From NCBI GenBank assembly GCA_015060925.1, contig SUXM01000021.1, positions 1-44,845 on the forward strand: a DNA stretch of 44,845 bases, in the 5' to 3' direction. This DNA comes from Parabacteroides distasonis. GTDB lineage: Bacteria > Bacteroidota > Bacteroidia > Bacteroidales > Tannerellaceae. Numbering within the stretch: the first letter of the stretch is position 1; the number at the start of each line of letters is the position of its first letter. The translations under genes and the position numbers were made by a program. The notes under the pieces were generated by a model. It was not told the origin of the DNA, made no database searches, and saw only the letters and a list, made by a program, of their open reading frames with translations. Of this stretch, positions 16,611 through 25,800 are shown piece by piece.

Positions 16611-19600
16611 ATGAAAATAACAAAGATTTTATCCATCATTTTGATGCACATAACTTGTACTTTCATCCTAATCGCACAAGAACAAACAGACAGTAATCTC
16701 TATAATAATTTCAAGAGCCCACCATCAACCGCACGTCCTCGTGTGTGGTGGCACTGGCTAAACGGAAATATCACCCAAGAAGGTATTTATAAAGACCTCA
16801 TGTGGATGAAACGTGCCGGGATTGTTGGTTTTCAAAATTTCGATGCGAACCTCGAAACTCCACAAATTGTAGAAAATCGTCTTGTATACATGACACCGAA
16901 ATGGAAAGAGGCCTTTCGATATGCAATCCATTTGGCCGATAGTCTAAATTTTGAGATGGCTATTGCCAGTTCTCCAGGATGGTCTCAAACCGGAGGTCCT
17001 TGGGTAAGTGATGAAGATGCCATGAAGAAATTGGTTTGGCGATACGTTGATATGGAAGGGAACCAAAAAATACAGATTAAACTTCCGGAAGGATTTGATG
17101 AAATCGGGAAATACCAAAATCAAAAATTTGGAGAACCATCCAAAAAACTTTATCGAGATATAGCCGTAATTGCCATAAAGAAAGCAGAAGCTGATAAAAG
17201 TTTATCCCAACTTAATCCGACTTTAACAACGAATTGTGGAAGTAAAGTCACAATCGAACAATTAAGTAATGACGATTTAATGGATTACGTCAAACTGACT
17301 CCCGGAAAAGATGGATATGCTTGGATTCAGTTTGAATTTAAAGAACCACAAACCATCCAATCCATGACAAGTGCCATTTGGAAAGATACTGGTAGTGAAA
17401 GGGAACAGATTCTCATTGAAAGAGAAATTCAATGCAGCCACGATGGAAAAAACTTCGAGACCATCATGGTTTTACCTAAAATATTGGAATATCACCGACA
17501 CTGCATTTTAAGAACGATGAACATTCCAACGACTACTGCCAAATATTTCCGTGTTCGTATCAAAAGCGCAGCTAAGGGGAATGATGCTAATTGCCATATT
17601 TGTGTTCCTATGCTGATTTTATCCCCTATCAATCAAGTAGAGTTATCAGCAGAAAAAAGCGGTTTTGCCTTTAATCGCTTCTTAGCCCAATATGAAACAC
17701 CCGAAAGTCAAAATGTAGCAAAATATGAAAACATCATCGATCTTACCCATCTGGTTAAAAATGGTATATTAACTTGGGATGTTCCTTCCGGAAATTGGAG
17801 AATCTTCCGTTTCGGTTATGGTCTAACAGGTAGTCGAAACGGTCCAGCATCACCGGAAGCAACCGGTTTAGAAGTTGATAAAATGAACCCGGAAGCTATT
17901 CGTAGGTATTACAGGAATTACTTGGATTCGTATGTTGAAGCCAGCCAAGGGATGATCGGAGAAAAAGGGATTACCCATATCCTCAACGATAGTTTTGAAG
18001 GAGGAGCCCAAACATGGACAAACAATATGGTTGAAGAATTCTATAAACGTAGAGGATACAATTTATTGCCTTGGTTACCTGCTTTAACCGGTATGATTAT
18101 CAATAGTACGATAGAAACTGAACGTTTCCTTTTCGATTGGCGTAAAACAATCGGAGAAATGATTACCGAATATCACTATGACCTTGTCACTGATATTTTA
18201 AAAGATTACAATCTCAAACGGTATAGTGAGAGCCACGAATATCTTCGTGCCAATTTAACTGATGGCATGGATTGTAAACGATATGCCGATATTCCAATGT
18301 CTGCCATTTGGATGCATTATTTACAAAATCAAAATTATATACCCAAAGAGGAGGCTGACATACGAGAATCAGCTTCTATTGCTCATATATACGGGCAAAA
18401 CATTGTGGCCGCAGAATCTTTCTCTACAGATGGTGTTACACAAGGTGCATTGGTCTATTGTCCAAGAAACTTAAAACCGACAGCAGATGCGGCAATGGCT
18501 TTCGGGTTGAACAGATTTGTCATCCACACCTCTCCTCACCAACCGACAGATGATAAGTTTCCCGGACTTAGTCTGGGAAAATATGGACAATGGTTTACCC
18601 GTCACGAAACATGGGCCGAACAGGCATACGCTTGGACTGACTATTTATCGCGTAGTTGTTACCTTTTACAACAAGGTCGATTTGTCGCAGATATTGCCTA
18701 TTATTATGGAGAAGATACCAATTTAACCGGTTTATACTTCAACGAACTACCTATCCACATAAAAGGATATAACTATGATTTTGTCAATCCCACAATCCTA
18801 CTACAGGTATTGAAAGTAGAAAACGGGGAACTGACAACCCCGACCGGTATGAGATACAGCGCATTATATCTGGACAAAAATGTCAAACGAATGTCGATGG
18901 ATATTCTCAAAAAATTGGAAGAATTTGCTAATGCCGGAGTTCTTATTTGTGGTGCAAAACCTGAACAATTAGCCAATCTAAATGCAGATGAAACAGAATT
19001 CAAACAAATAGTCAATCGTATTTGGCATAGTGGAAAGAAGAATGTATCAACAAATATTCCTGTCGAAAATATTTTAACTGACAACGGAATTAATCCGGAC
19101 TTAACATTTACCCAAACTCCTACAGCTGAAATCCGATATGTTCACCGTTCTCTACCAGAAGGAGAAATCTACTGGATTACAAATTTGAGTGACAAGGCTC
19201 AGAATGTAGAAGCTTCTTTCCGTATCACAGGGAAAAGGCCTCAAATCTGGCGGGCAGACACAGGAGAAAAAGCTTATACAAATTACAACATAACCAACAA
19301 CAGGACTTTTATCCAATTAGATTTAGTACCTCATGATGCTGTATTTATACTGTTTACAGAAGAGACAGACAAGCTAAGCGAACAGTTTCCCAAAACTATT
19401 GAGACAACCATTACACAGATTTCCACACCTTGGGAAATTTCTTTCCAAGAAGGTCGAGGTGCACCCAATTCTATCACATTAGACCGATTATGTTCGTATA
19501 CTGAATTACAAAACGACAGTATAAAATACTTTTCAGGAACAGCAACCTACCATAATTCATTTGTATTTAGCCAAAAAGAGCTAAAGAAACAAAAACAAAC

Positions 19601-19910
19601 CAGATTCTGGATTGACTTAGGAGATGTCAAAGATTTGGCGGAAATAAAGGTTAATGGGAAAAATGTAGGTGTTATATGGAAATATCCTTATAAAACAGAT
19701 ATCACTGAATATATAAAACCAGGTAAAAACTCTTTAGAGATCAAAGTTGTCAATGTTTGGCAAAATCGTCTTATCGGGGATACACAACCTCAAACAAAAG
19801 AGAAAGTCACATTTACCCATTTTCCATATTATAAAGCAACTGATTCCCTACTACCTGCAGGTCTTTTAGGACCAGTACGGATTCTGGAATCAAACGATGT
19901 CAAACCTTAA
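16611..19910 (+). CDS. GH106 family alpha-L-rhamnosidase-like enzyme
   Basis: This large exported glycosidase (1099 residues) is predicted to release terminal alpha-L-rhamnose from plant or bacterial glycans. A signal peptide spans about 1-22. The GH106 entry signature PRVWWHWLNGNITQEGIYKD starts near 43, followed by MWMKRAGIVGFQNFD. IASSPGWSQTGGPWV near 125, HILNDSFEGGAQTWT near 460 and AAESFSTDG near 603 match conserved active-site regions. The C-terminal part (about 930-1090) is a jelly-roll galactose-binding-like domain (FWIDLGDVKDLAEIKVNGKN). Length is normal for the family. It is divergent from the esterase operon and shares its control region, so rhamnosidase and esterases may act on one acetylated, rhamnose-bearing glycan. 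Confidence 0.92.
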   Translation: MKITKILSIILMHITCTFILIAQEQTDSNLYNNFKSPPSTARPRVWWHWLNGNITQEGIYKDLMWMKRAGIVGFQNFDANLETPQIVENRLVYMTPKWKEAFRYAIHLADSLNFEMAIASSPGWSQTGGPWVSDEDAMKKLVWRYVDMEGNQKIQIKLPEGFDEIGKYQNQKFGEPSKKLYRDIAVIAIKKAEADKSLSQLNPTLTTNCGSKVTIEQLSNDDLMDYVKLTPGKDGYAWIQFEFKEPQTIQSMTSAIWKDTGSEREQILIEREIQCSHDGKNFETIMVLPKILEYHRHCILRTMNIPTTTAKYFRVRIKSAAKGNDANCHICVPMLILSPINQVELSAEKSGFAFNRFLAQYETPESQNVAKYENIIDLTHLVKNGILTWDVPSGNWRIFRFGYGLTGSRNGPASPEATGLEVDKMNPEAIRRYYRNYLDSYVEASQGMIGEKGITHILNDSFEGGAQTWTNNMVEEFYKRRGYNLLPWLPALTGMIINSTIETERFLFDWRKTIGEMITEYHYDLVTDILKDYNLKRYSESHEYLRANLTDGMDCKRYADIPMSAIWMHYLQNQNYIPKEEADIRESASIAHIYGQNIVAAESFSTDGVTQGALVYCPRNLKPTADAAMAFGLNRFVIHTSPHQPTDDKFPGLSLGKYGQWFTRHETWAEQAYAWTDYLSRSCYLLQQGRFVADIAYYYGEDTNLTGLYFNELPIHIKGYNYDFVNPTILLQVLKVENGELTTPTGMRYSALYLDKNVKRMSMDILKKLEEFANAGVLICGAKPEQLANLNADETEFKQIVNRIWHSGKKNVSTNIPVENILTDNGINPDLTFTQTPTAEIRYVHRSLPEGEIYWITNLSDKAQNVEASFRITGKRPQIWRADTGEKAYTNYNITNNRTFIQLDLVPHDAVFILFTEETDKLSEQFPKTIETTITQISTPWEISFQEGRGAPNSITLDRLCSYTELQNDSIKYFSGTATYHNSFVFSQKELKKQKQTRFWIDLGDVKDLAEIKVNGKNVGVIWKYPYKTDITEYIKPGKNSLEIKVVNVWQNRLIGDTQPQTKEKVTFTHFPYYKATDSLLPAGLLGPVRILESNDVKP

Positions 19911-20015
19911 TAAACTCTTTCTATATCATAAGTCGTACTGATTCTATTTATCGTAAATTTCACTTACTTATTCGTGTTCAATGAATCTTCCATTATTCAC
20001 TAAATATTTAAGAGT

Positions 20016-20654
20016 ATGATTTACGGTTATGTTAGAGTCAGTACAGACAGACAGAGTACAGAAAATCAAAGATTCGAGATTACAAACTTTGCAAAAGAGA
20101 ATGGTTTACGCATTGAGCAATGGGTAGATGAAACTATTAGTGGGACAATCCAAGCGAGCAGCCGACTCTTAGGCCAGTTACTCAAACAATTAAGTTATGG
20201 AGACATACTGATTATCTCCGAGTTGTCGAGGTTAGGACGAAACTTGATGGAAATCATGAGTATCCTGCATCAGTGCATGGAACAGCAAGTCCTTGTCTTA
20301 ACAGTCAAAGAACGATATGAATTAGGGAACAACATCAACAGTAAGATCCTGGCTTTTGCTTTCAGTTTAAGCGCAGAGATCGAACGAAGCCTGATTTCCC
20401 AACGCACCCGCGAAGCACTTGCACGAAAAAAAGAGGCCGGAAACCCGATTGGGCGTCCCAAAGGAAGAAAAAACAATCAACTGAAATTAGTCAGAAATGA
20501 GGAAGAGATCCGACAGATGATTGATAAAAACTATTCGATGAACGAGATTGCAGAAAAGATGGGTGTCAGTCGCCAGACACTCCGAGATTTTCTCAAAGAG
20601 GTATTTCCAAATTGGAGAAAAGTAAGATACTTCAAACAATCTTTTGAAGAATAA
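20016..20654 (+). CDS. Mpi-like serine recombinase (DNA invertase)
   Basis: This small serine recombinase (212 residues) is of the resolvase/invertase type. Ser9 in YGYVRVST is the catalytic nucleophile. Further active-site Arg residues are seen in ISELSRLGRN (about 68-77) and the E-helix segment SAEIERSLISQRTREAL (about 123-139). A basic linker GRPKGRKN and a C-terminal helix-turn-helix (MNEIAEKMGVSRQTL) bind DNA. In Bacteroides such Mpi proteins invert many promoters across the genome, switching capsule and surface genes. I found no clear inverted-repeat promoter cassette in this window, so targets are probably distant. It starts 105 bases after the GH106 gene without a recognisable promoter and has its own terminator. 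Confidence 0.92.
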   Translation: MIYGYVRVSTDRQSTENQRFEITNFAKENGLRIEQWVDETISGTIQASSRLLGQLLKQLSYGDILIISELSRLGRNLMEIMSILHQCMEQQVLVLTVKERYELGNNINSKILAFAFSLSAEIERSLISQRTREALARKKEAGNPIGRPKGRKNNQLKLVRNEEEIRQMIDKNYSMNEIAEKMGVSRQTLRDFLKEVFPNWRKVRYFKQSFEE

Positions 20655-20662
20655 ACAAAGAA

Positions 20663-20704
20663 AAGAACCGGTACTGTTTGGTCTTACCTACAATACCGGT
20701 TCTT
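20663..20704 (+). terminator. intrinsic terminator after the recombinase gene
   Basis: AAGAACCGGTA (20663-20673) pairs perfectly with TACCGGTTCTT (20694-20704), with a loop of 20 bases. It is nine bases after the stop. The T run is weak. Confidence 0.75.
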
Positions 20705-20954
20705 ACACGATAAAACCATGTTCTATCCCTCACGAACCAAACATTCATACTCCAAATTACTAATCAAAAAAATCTTATTACCAAAAGAAACACACTTCAT
20801 CCATATAACCAAACAGCACAAAAAAATGTTTATCTCCCCCTTTATTCCGGTTAAAGAAGGAAGTTACCCGTTGTTTTATTTCCGAATTGCCGTTATATTT
20901 GTGCGACTTTTACAAAGTACACAACATAGATAAAAAGATTAAAAAGATAATAAT
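20705..20954. other. intergenic region without a supported gene
   Basis: Apart from the promoter near 20871-20901, I see no gene, strong palindrome or RNA in these 250 bases. A short open frame at 20718-20933 has no family features and overlaps the promoter. Confidence 0.6.
20871..20901 (+). promoter_or_regulatory. promoter of the DUF4494-yggS operon
   Basis: TTG at 20871-20873 (-33) and TATATTTG at 20894-20901 (-7) are about 20 bases apart, 53 bases before the ATG at 20955. Confidence 0.65.
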
Positions 20955-21461
20955 ATGCACAATTGGTTTGAATGTAAAGTCTCCTTTGAAAAAGTAATGG
21001 AGAATGGAGTACAGAAAAAAGTTACAGAACCCTATTTGGTTGATGCCCTTTCTTTCACAGAAGCTGAAGCCCGTATCATTGAAGAGATGCGACCATTTAT
21101 TACCGGTGATTTCACTGTTACAGATATCAAACGTGCCCGACTTTCAGAATTATTCCTTAATGAGTATGGCGACCGTTTCTATAAAATCAAAGTTTACTTC
21201 ATTACCTTGGATGAAAAAAGCGGGGCTGAAAAGAAAACTGCTGCACAAATGTTGGCACAAGCATCCAACTTAAAAGAGGCTATCGCAGTTTTAGAGGATG
21301 GCATGAAAGGTACATTAGCAGATTATACCATTGCATCTGTAACAGAAACAGCATTGATGGATGTTTTCCCTTTTGATGCCAACAGAATTCCAGAAGAAAA
21401 GAAATCAGAAGAAGAGCTTATCGCTGAACAAAAAATGCAAGCTGAGAGAAAAGAGGCATGA
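20955..21461 (+). CDS. DUF4494 family protein
   Basis: This 168-residue soluble protein matches the DUF4494 group, which is conserved across Bacteroidetes and has no known function. The N-terminal HNWFECKVSFEK, the segment EPYLVDALSFTEAEARI, and FYKIKVYFITLDE are characteristic, and the C-terminus is a charged Glu/Lys-rich tail. There is no signal peptide or membrane segment. Its stop overlaps the start of the YggS gene (ATGA), so translation is probably coupled. That ties it by context to pyridoxal phosphate homeostasis, but no direct link is visible. Confidence 0.85.
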   Translation: MHNWFECKVSFEKVMENGVQKKVTEPYLVDALSFTEAEARIIEEMRPFITGDFTVTDIKRARLSELFLNEYGDRFYKIKVYFITLDEKSGAEKKTAAQMLAQASNLKEAIAVLEDGMKGTLADYTIASVTETALMDVFPFDANRIPEEKKSEEELIAEQKMQAERKEA

Positions 21462-22126
21462 GTATCAAAGAAAATATAACTAAACTGAGAGCATCGTTAC
21501 CATCGCATGTCCGATTGGTAGCGGTCTCCAAGTTTCACCCTGTCGAGGAACTATTGGAGGCATACGATGCCGGACAACGTATCTTCGGCGAGAGCCGGGC
21601 ACAGGAACTGACCGCCAAACAACAGGTATTGCCAAACGATATTGAATGGCACTTTATCGGATCTTTGCAAAGTAATAAGGCTAAAGACATTGCCCCCTTT
21701 ATCCATACCATTCACAGTATTGACTCACCCAAACTGTTACAGGAGGTAAACAAACAGGCAGGAAAACATAACCGTATTATCCGGGTATTGTTGGAACTTC
21801 ATGTGGCACAAGAAGAGACTAAACATGGGTTCACCCCTGAAGAATGCAGGTTGTTTCTACAAGGTTTCGACAAAGAGGCATACCCTCATATCCAAATCTG
21901 CGGACTGATGGGAATGGCAAGCAACACAGATGATGAATCCCGTATCCAACAGGAATTTCAAACGCTCCACTCTTTATTCTCCACCTTCAAAGAAACTTTC
22001 TTTGCTACAGAAGACTATTTCTGTGAATTATCCATGGGAATGAGCGATGATTATCCTTTGGCGATCCAAGAAGGAAGCACACTGATCCGCATCGGAACAA
22101 GTATTTTTGGAGAAAGAAGATATTAA
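21458..22126 (+). CDS. yggS: YggS/PLPBP family pyridoxal phosphate homeostasis protein
   Basis: This 222-residue cytosolic protein binds PLP and buffers its cellular level. It has no established catalytic activity. The PLP lysine is Lys25 in LVAVSKFHP. IFGESRAQEL, WHFIGSLQSNKAK, LMGMAS and the C-terminal LSMGMSDDYPLAIQEGSTLIRIGTSIFGER are the conserved phosphate-binding barrel segments. The length is normal. It overlaps the upstream DUF4494 gene by four bases (ATGA). No clear intrinsic terminator follows. Confidence 0.94.
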   Translation: MSIKENITKLRASLPSHVRLVAVSKFHPVEELLEAYDAGQRIFGESRAQELTAKQQVLPNDIEWHFIGSLQSNKAKDIAPFIHTIHSIDSPKLLQEVNKQAGKHNRIIRVLLELHVAQEETKHGFTPEECRLFLQGFDKEAYPHIQICGLMGMASNTDDESRIQQEFQTLHSLFSTFKETFFATEDYFCELSMGMSDDYPLAIQEGSTLIRIGTSIFGERRY

Positions 22127-22235
22127 CGACATCGCCCAAGGGAGTAAAGATGAAGGGGATAAGAAAAAATAATTCATCTATCACTTCATAAATGATTTCT
22201 ATAATCGTTTCATTCGTTTTTATATAAAGAATTGT

Positions 22236-22243
22236 TATATTTG
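22236..22243 (+). promoter_or_regulatory. promoter -7 box for the dihydroorotate dehydrogenase-like gene
   Basis: TATATTTG fits TAnnTTTG, 29 bases before the ATG at 22273. Confidence 0.62.
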
Positions 22244-22272
22244 CGAAGTATATTAACTTAATTAGATCTAAC

Positions 22273-23250
22273 ATGGTAAACATAGAGACAAAATATGCAG
22301 GGCTTACTCTCCGCAATCCGATTATTATCGGTAGTTCCGGATTAACAAACAATGCTGAACAAAACAAAAAATTAGAAGAGGCAGGTGCTGGTGCAATTGT
22401 TTTGAAATCATTGTTTGAAGAACAGATAGAACTACATAGTAAAGTACTAAAGCAGGATTCCGATTACCCTGAAGCCATTGATTATATTTATAATTACGTA
22501 AAGGCAAACCAAATAAGCAACTATTTGGAACTGATCCAACAGACAAAAGAGCTTTGTACAATACCGGTAATAGCAAGTATCAATTGCTATAAATCAGATG
22601 CCTGGATTGAGTTTGCCAGCCAAATCCAATCAGCTGGAGCAGACGCATTGGAGTTAAATGTCTTTTTCTTGGAAACAGACTTGACCTATGATTACCAACA
22701 GACACAGGATTTCTATATTAAACTTATCCGAAAAGTCAAAGAGACAATCTCTATCCCGGTCATGGTAAAGATAAGCAAAATGACAGGAAATATTCCGGCG
22801 CTTGTACATACGTTGACAATCAATGGCGCTGACGGTGTGGTTTTGTTCAACCGTTTCTACCAACCGGACATAGACATTCAAGAACTAAAGGTTACAGCCA
22901 ACAATGTTTTCAGCCAGCCATCTGATTTAAGTGACACATTAAGATGGACAGCAATTGTTTCAGGTAAAATCCAAGGAGCAAGCATTGCTTCCTCTACCGG
23001 CATCCATGAATGGGAAGACGTTATCAAATGCTTGTTAGCCGGTGCGGATGCTGTACAACTTTGCAGTACCATTTACAAACAAGGTCCTGAAATCATTTCC
23101 CAAATCTTAACTTGCATTGAAGAATGGATGTCACAAAAGAAATATCAATCCATTGATGAATTCAAAGGTAAGTTAAGTTATGCGCAAATAGCAGATCCAA
23201 GCCTTTACGAACGTGCACAATTCATGAAATATTACTCTAATCGAAAATAA
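22273..23250 (+). CDS. dihydroorotate dehydrogenase-like flavoprotein
   Basis: This 325-residue protein has the FMN-binding TIM-barrel fold of the class 1 dihydroorotate dehydrogenase superfamily. Matches include TKYAGLTLRNPIIIGSSGLT at the start, GAGAIVLKSLFEEQ (about 38-51), the central AGADALELNVFF, the strand VMVKISKM, NGADGVVLFNRF, and the phosphate site GADAVQLCSTIYKQGPEII. True PyrD proteins have a conserved NCPN-type loop and a catalytic Cys or Ser that I do not see in standard form, and no pyrimidine genes are near. It is therefore better called a paralogue that may oxidise another substrate. It converges with serS across a terminator. Confidence 0.86.
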   Translation: MVNIETKYAGLTLRNPIIIGSSGLTNNAEQNKKLEEAGAGAIVLKSLFEEQIELHSKVLKQDSDYPEAIDYIYNYVKANQISNYLELIQQTKELCTIPVIASINCYKSDAWIEFASQIQSAGADALELNVFFLETDLTYDYQQTQDFYIKLIRKVKETISIPVMVKISKMTGNIPALVHTLTINGADGVVLFNRFYQPDIDIQELKVTANNVFSQPSDLSDTLRWTAIVSGKIQGASIASSTGIHEWEDVIKCLLAGADAVQLCSTIYKQGPEIISQILTCIEEWMSQKKYQSIDEFKGKLSYAQIADPSLYERAQFMKYYSNRK

Positions 23251-23271
23251 GAATAAATTGAATCAAGAAAC

Positions 23272-23311
23272 AAAAGAGGCTGCCCTGAAAATATTCTGGA
23301 CAGCCTCTTTT
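23272..23311. terminator. bidirectional terminator between the dehydrogenase-like gene and serS
   Basis: AAAAGAGGCTG (23272-23282) pairs with CAGCCTCTTTT (23301-23311). A/T runs on both sides allow termination of both convergent genes. Confidence 0.87.
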
Positions 23312-23329
23312 ACTTATCAAGCAATCTCT

Positions 23330-24604
23330 TTACTTGATCATATCAAAACCGGTGTAAGGAACTAAAGCCTTTGGTATACGAATACCTTCCGGAGTCTGGT
23401 TGTTTTCCAACAAAGCAGCAACAATACGAGGCAATGCCAATGCACTTCCGTTCAAGGTATGGCAAAGTTGTGTCTTTTTGTTTTCATCACGATAACGACA
23501 TTTCAAACGATTCGCTTGATAAGTGTCAAAGTTAGAAACAGAACTAACTTCCAACCAACGCTGTTGCGCCTCAGAATAGACTTCAAAATCAAAACATAAA
23601 GCAGCGGTAAAACTCATATCACCACCGCAAAGACGAAGGATACGATAAGGCAATTCTAACTTCTGCAACAGACCTTCTACATGTTCTAACATCTCTTGAT
23701 GAGATTGCTTAGAGTTTTCCGGCTTGTCGATACGGACAATCTCTACTTTAGAGAATTCATGCAAACGATTCAAACCACGCACATCCTTTCCATAAGAACC
23801 GGCTTCACGGCGGAAACATTGTGTATATGCACAATTCTTAATCGGCAACTGCTTTTCATCCAAAATCACATCCCGGTAGATATTGGTCACAGGTACTTCT
23901 GCAGTCGGAATCAAATATAAGTCATCCAATTGGCAATGGTACATTTGTCCTTCTTTATCAGGCAACTGACCAGTTCCATATCCAGAAGCAGCATTGACAA
24001 CTGTCGGCGGCATGATTTCAGTATAACCGGCTTTACGAGCCTCTTCCAAGAAGAAATTGATCAAAGCACGTTGCAGTTGTGCCCCTTTCCCTTTATATAC
24101 AGGAAAACCGGCACCAGTAATCTTTACACCCAAATCAAAATCGATCAAATCATATTTCTTAGCCAATTCCCAATGAGGCAGTGCATCTTTAGGAAGTTCA
24201 GTTTCCATACCTCCCATTCTTTCGACTTTGTTATCTTCTGCAGTCAGACCTTCCGGGACTTCATCATAAGGGATATTCGGAATGGTATAAAGCAAATTCT
24301 GCATATCTTCTGCTGCTTGATCCATGGCAGCCTGGATAGCCTTATTAGCTTCTTTGATTTCTGCCACACGCTGTTTAGCGATTTCAGCCTCCTCTTTCTT
24401 TCCCTCCTTCATCAACATTCCGATAGTCTTTGAAGTAGAGTTTACTTCAGCCAAATTTTTATCTAATTGATTTTGCGCACTACGTCTTTTATCGTTTAGT
24501 TCGATTACTTTAGCGATACATTCAGCCGCACCTTTAAAGTTTTTTTTCTCCAAACCACGAATCACGCGGTCAGTCTCTTCTGTGATTAATTTGATTGTTA
24601 ACAT
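23330..24604 (-). CDS. serS: seryl-tRNA synthetase
   Basis: This class II synthetase charges tRNA-Ser with serine. The 424 residues are of normal length. The N-terminal long coiled-coil arm (about 30-105, rich in Lys/Glu/Ala) contacts the tRNA. The catalytic core has TAEVPVTNIYRD, motif 2 FRREAGSYGKDVRGLNRLHEF, and motif 3 GSALALPRIVAALLENNQ near the C-terminus. It has its own promoter (24637-24644) in the 64-base gap after the GDPD gene, and it ends against the terminator at 23272-23311. Confidence 0.98.
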   Translation of the reverse strand: MLTIKLITEETDRVIRGLEKKNFKGAAECIAKVIELNDKRRSAQNQLDKNLAEVNSTSKTIGMLMKEGKKEEAEIAKQRVAEIKEANKAIQAAMDQAAEDMQNLLYTIPNIPYDEVPEGLTAEDNKVERMGGMETELPKDALPHWELAKKYDLIDFDLGVKITGAGFPVYKGKGAQLQRALINFFLEEARKAGYTEIMPPTVVNAASGYGTGQLPDKEGQMYHCQLDDLYLIPTAEVPVTNIYRDVILDEKQLPIKNCAYTQCFRREAGSYGKDVRGLNRLHEFSKVEIVRIDKPENSKQSHQEMLEHVEGLLQKLELPYRILRLCGGDMSFTAALCFDFEVYSEAQQRWLEVSSVSNFDTYQANRLKCRYRDENKKTQLCHTLNGSALALPRIVAALLENNQTPEGIRIPKALVPYTGFDMIK

Positions 24605-24636
24605 TGCTTTTCGATGCTAATTATTTTTTCGGTTGG

Positions 24637-24644
24637 CAAAGGTA
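24637..24644 (-). promoter_or_regulatory. promoter -7 box for serS
   Basis: Minus-strand TACCTTTG fits TAnnTTTG, 33 bases before the ATG at 24604. Confidence 0.65.
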
Positions 24645-24668
24645 CAAAATTAAATAGAATATCACACT

Positions 24669-25760
24669 TTAAAACTTGTAAACTGTAGCCTTTAAATCAG
24701 CCACCTTTGTATCCTTCTTTGCCACAATCTTTACAGAAGGAGCTTTGTTCAACGAACGCAAACCGATATAGTCTTTACCCTGTTCTTCACGAGTCAACAC
24801 ATAGGTACGCTCACCATTCATCGTCACCTCAAGCGTTCCTACAAAATCCACTTCCAATGTCAATCCCGCACATTCAATCTGTTCCCATGACTTTTCAAGC
24901 AGTTCTTCTACTTTCAATGTCTGATTATTTAAAGTCCAAGTATCAAACACCGGGAATGTTTCGTTAGGCATCATACTGAAGTCTGTCAATAAAATGGTAA
25001 TACCATTACGTACGGCTTGTACTTCATGAGGTGTTTGGAATATAGAAGACTGGATTTCAAAACCGTTTGCCTGCAAAGTATCGCAATATTGTTTAGTCAA
25101 TAGTTTTCGATTCATAGAAGAAACGCCGATCTTACCGCCGATCTTTCTCAAACGTTCCATCGTTGCCTGTACACTTTGATCCTTGTCGGTCATCGGATCC
25201 AATAGAATCAAACAATTTGAAATCTTACGTGCTTCACTCAAGATTGAATCATGAATTGTAAAAGCAACCCATTCATCTCCCATCATCTTTTGGGCTAACT
25301 CGTATGACTCGACAAGGTCACTATGCAATACAGGCAATATTCCCTGTTTCTTACATTCTTCCAACAATTCTTCCAAAGTAGGGATCTGTGTACGATAAGC
25401 CGGATCAGCAGATGTCAATACATAATCACGACGCAACTCTTCAAATGTCAAATCTTTCAAATGTACCGGTTCTGTCAATTCCGAATAATCTTTGGCCAAT
25501 CGAGCGGTACGGTTTAACTTGCCATCATGTAAAATAACCATTACACTGTCTTTCGTATATTTTACATCACATTCGATACCAGCATAACCATATCGTTTAG
25601 CCATTCCAACAGCTGCCACACTATTTTCCGGCACAACATCGTCTAACCAACAGCCACGATGTGCAATCACTACCGGCAACTTTTCTTTCTTCGTTTCCGT
25701 TCCACAAGAAACAAGCATCCCTACAAGGAGCATTAATGTCAAAATTCTTTTCATAACCAT
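24669..25760 (-). CDS. glycerophosphodiester phosphodiesterase family lipoprotein
   Basis: This 363-residue lipoprotein (lipobox MLVSC, Cys19) would hydrolyse glycerophosphodiesters to glycerol 3-phosphate and an alcohol at the cell surface or in the periplasm. The GDPD barrel starts at VVIAHRGCW (His34, Arg35), with PENSVAA (Glu46), the metal-site segment AGIECDVKYTKD and LHDGKLNRT (catalytic His). A C-terminal beta-type extension (about 275-363) follows the barrel and could bind a substrate or wall component. The start could also be the second Met at 25754. It lies 40 bases after the NlpC/P60 gene and is probably co-transcribed with it. Confidence 0.92.
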   Translation of the reverse strand: MVMKRILTLMLLVGMLVSCGTETKKEKLPVVIAHRGCWLDDVVPENSVAAVGMAKRYGYAGIECDVKYTKDSVMVILHDGKLNRTARLAKDYSELTEPVHLKDLTFEELRRDYVLTSADPAYRTQIPTLEELLEECKKQGILPVLHSDLVESYELAQKMMGDEWVAFTIHDSILSEARKISNCLILLDPMTDKDQSVQATMERLRKIGGKIGVSSMNRKLLTKQYCDTLQANGFEIQSSIFQTPHEVQAVRNGITILLTDFSMMPNETFPVFDTWTLNNQTLKVEELLEKSWEQIECAGLTLEVDFVGTLEVTMNGERTYVLTREEQGKDYIGLRSLNKAPSVKIVAKKDTKVADLKATVYKF

Positions 25761-25800
25761 ATTCTTTTTAATGTTTCCAATTTATATTCCTTCAATATTT

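Noticed and set aside
19911..20015. Invertible promoter upstream of the recombinase
   Set aside because: There is no pair of inverted repeats long enough to act as recombination sites and no TAnnTTTG box in either orientation.
20718..20933. 71-residue open frame before the DUF4494 gene
   Set aside because: It overlaps the promoter at 20871-20901, has no ribosome-binding or family signs, and its composition looks random.
22273..23250. True pyrimidine-pathway pyrD
   Set aside because: The fold fits, but the catalytic loop is not standard and no pyrimidine genes are nearby, so only a dihydroorotate dehydrogenase-like call is made.
23930..24433. 167-residue open frame antisense to serS
   Set aside because: It is fully contained in serS on the other strand and is rich in Phe/Ser/Cys/His, as expected for an antisense shadow of a Lys/Glu-rich coiled coil.
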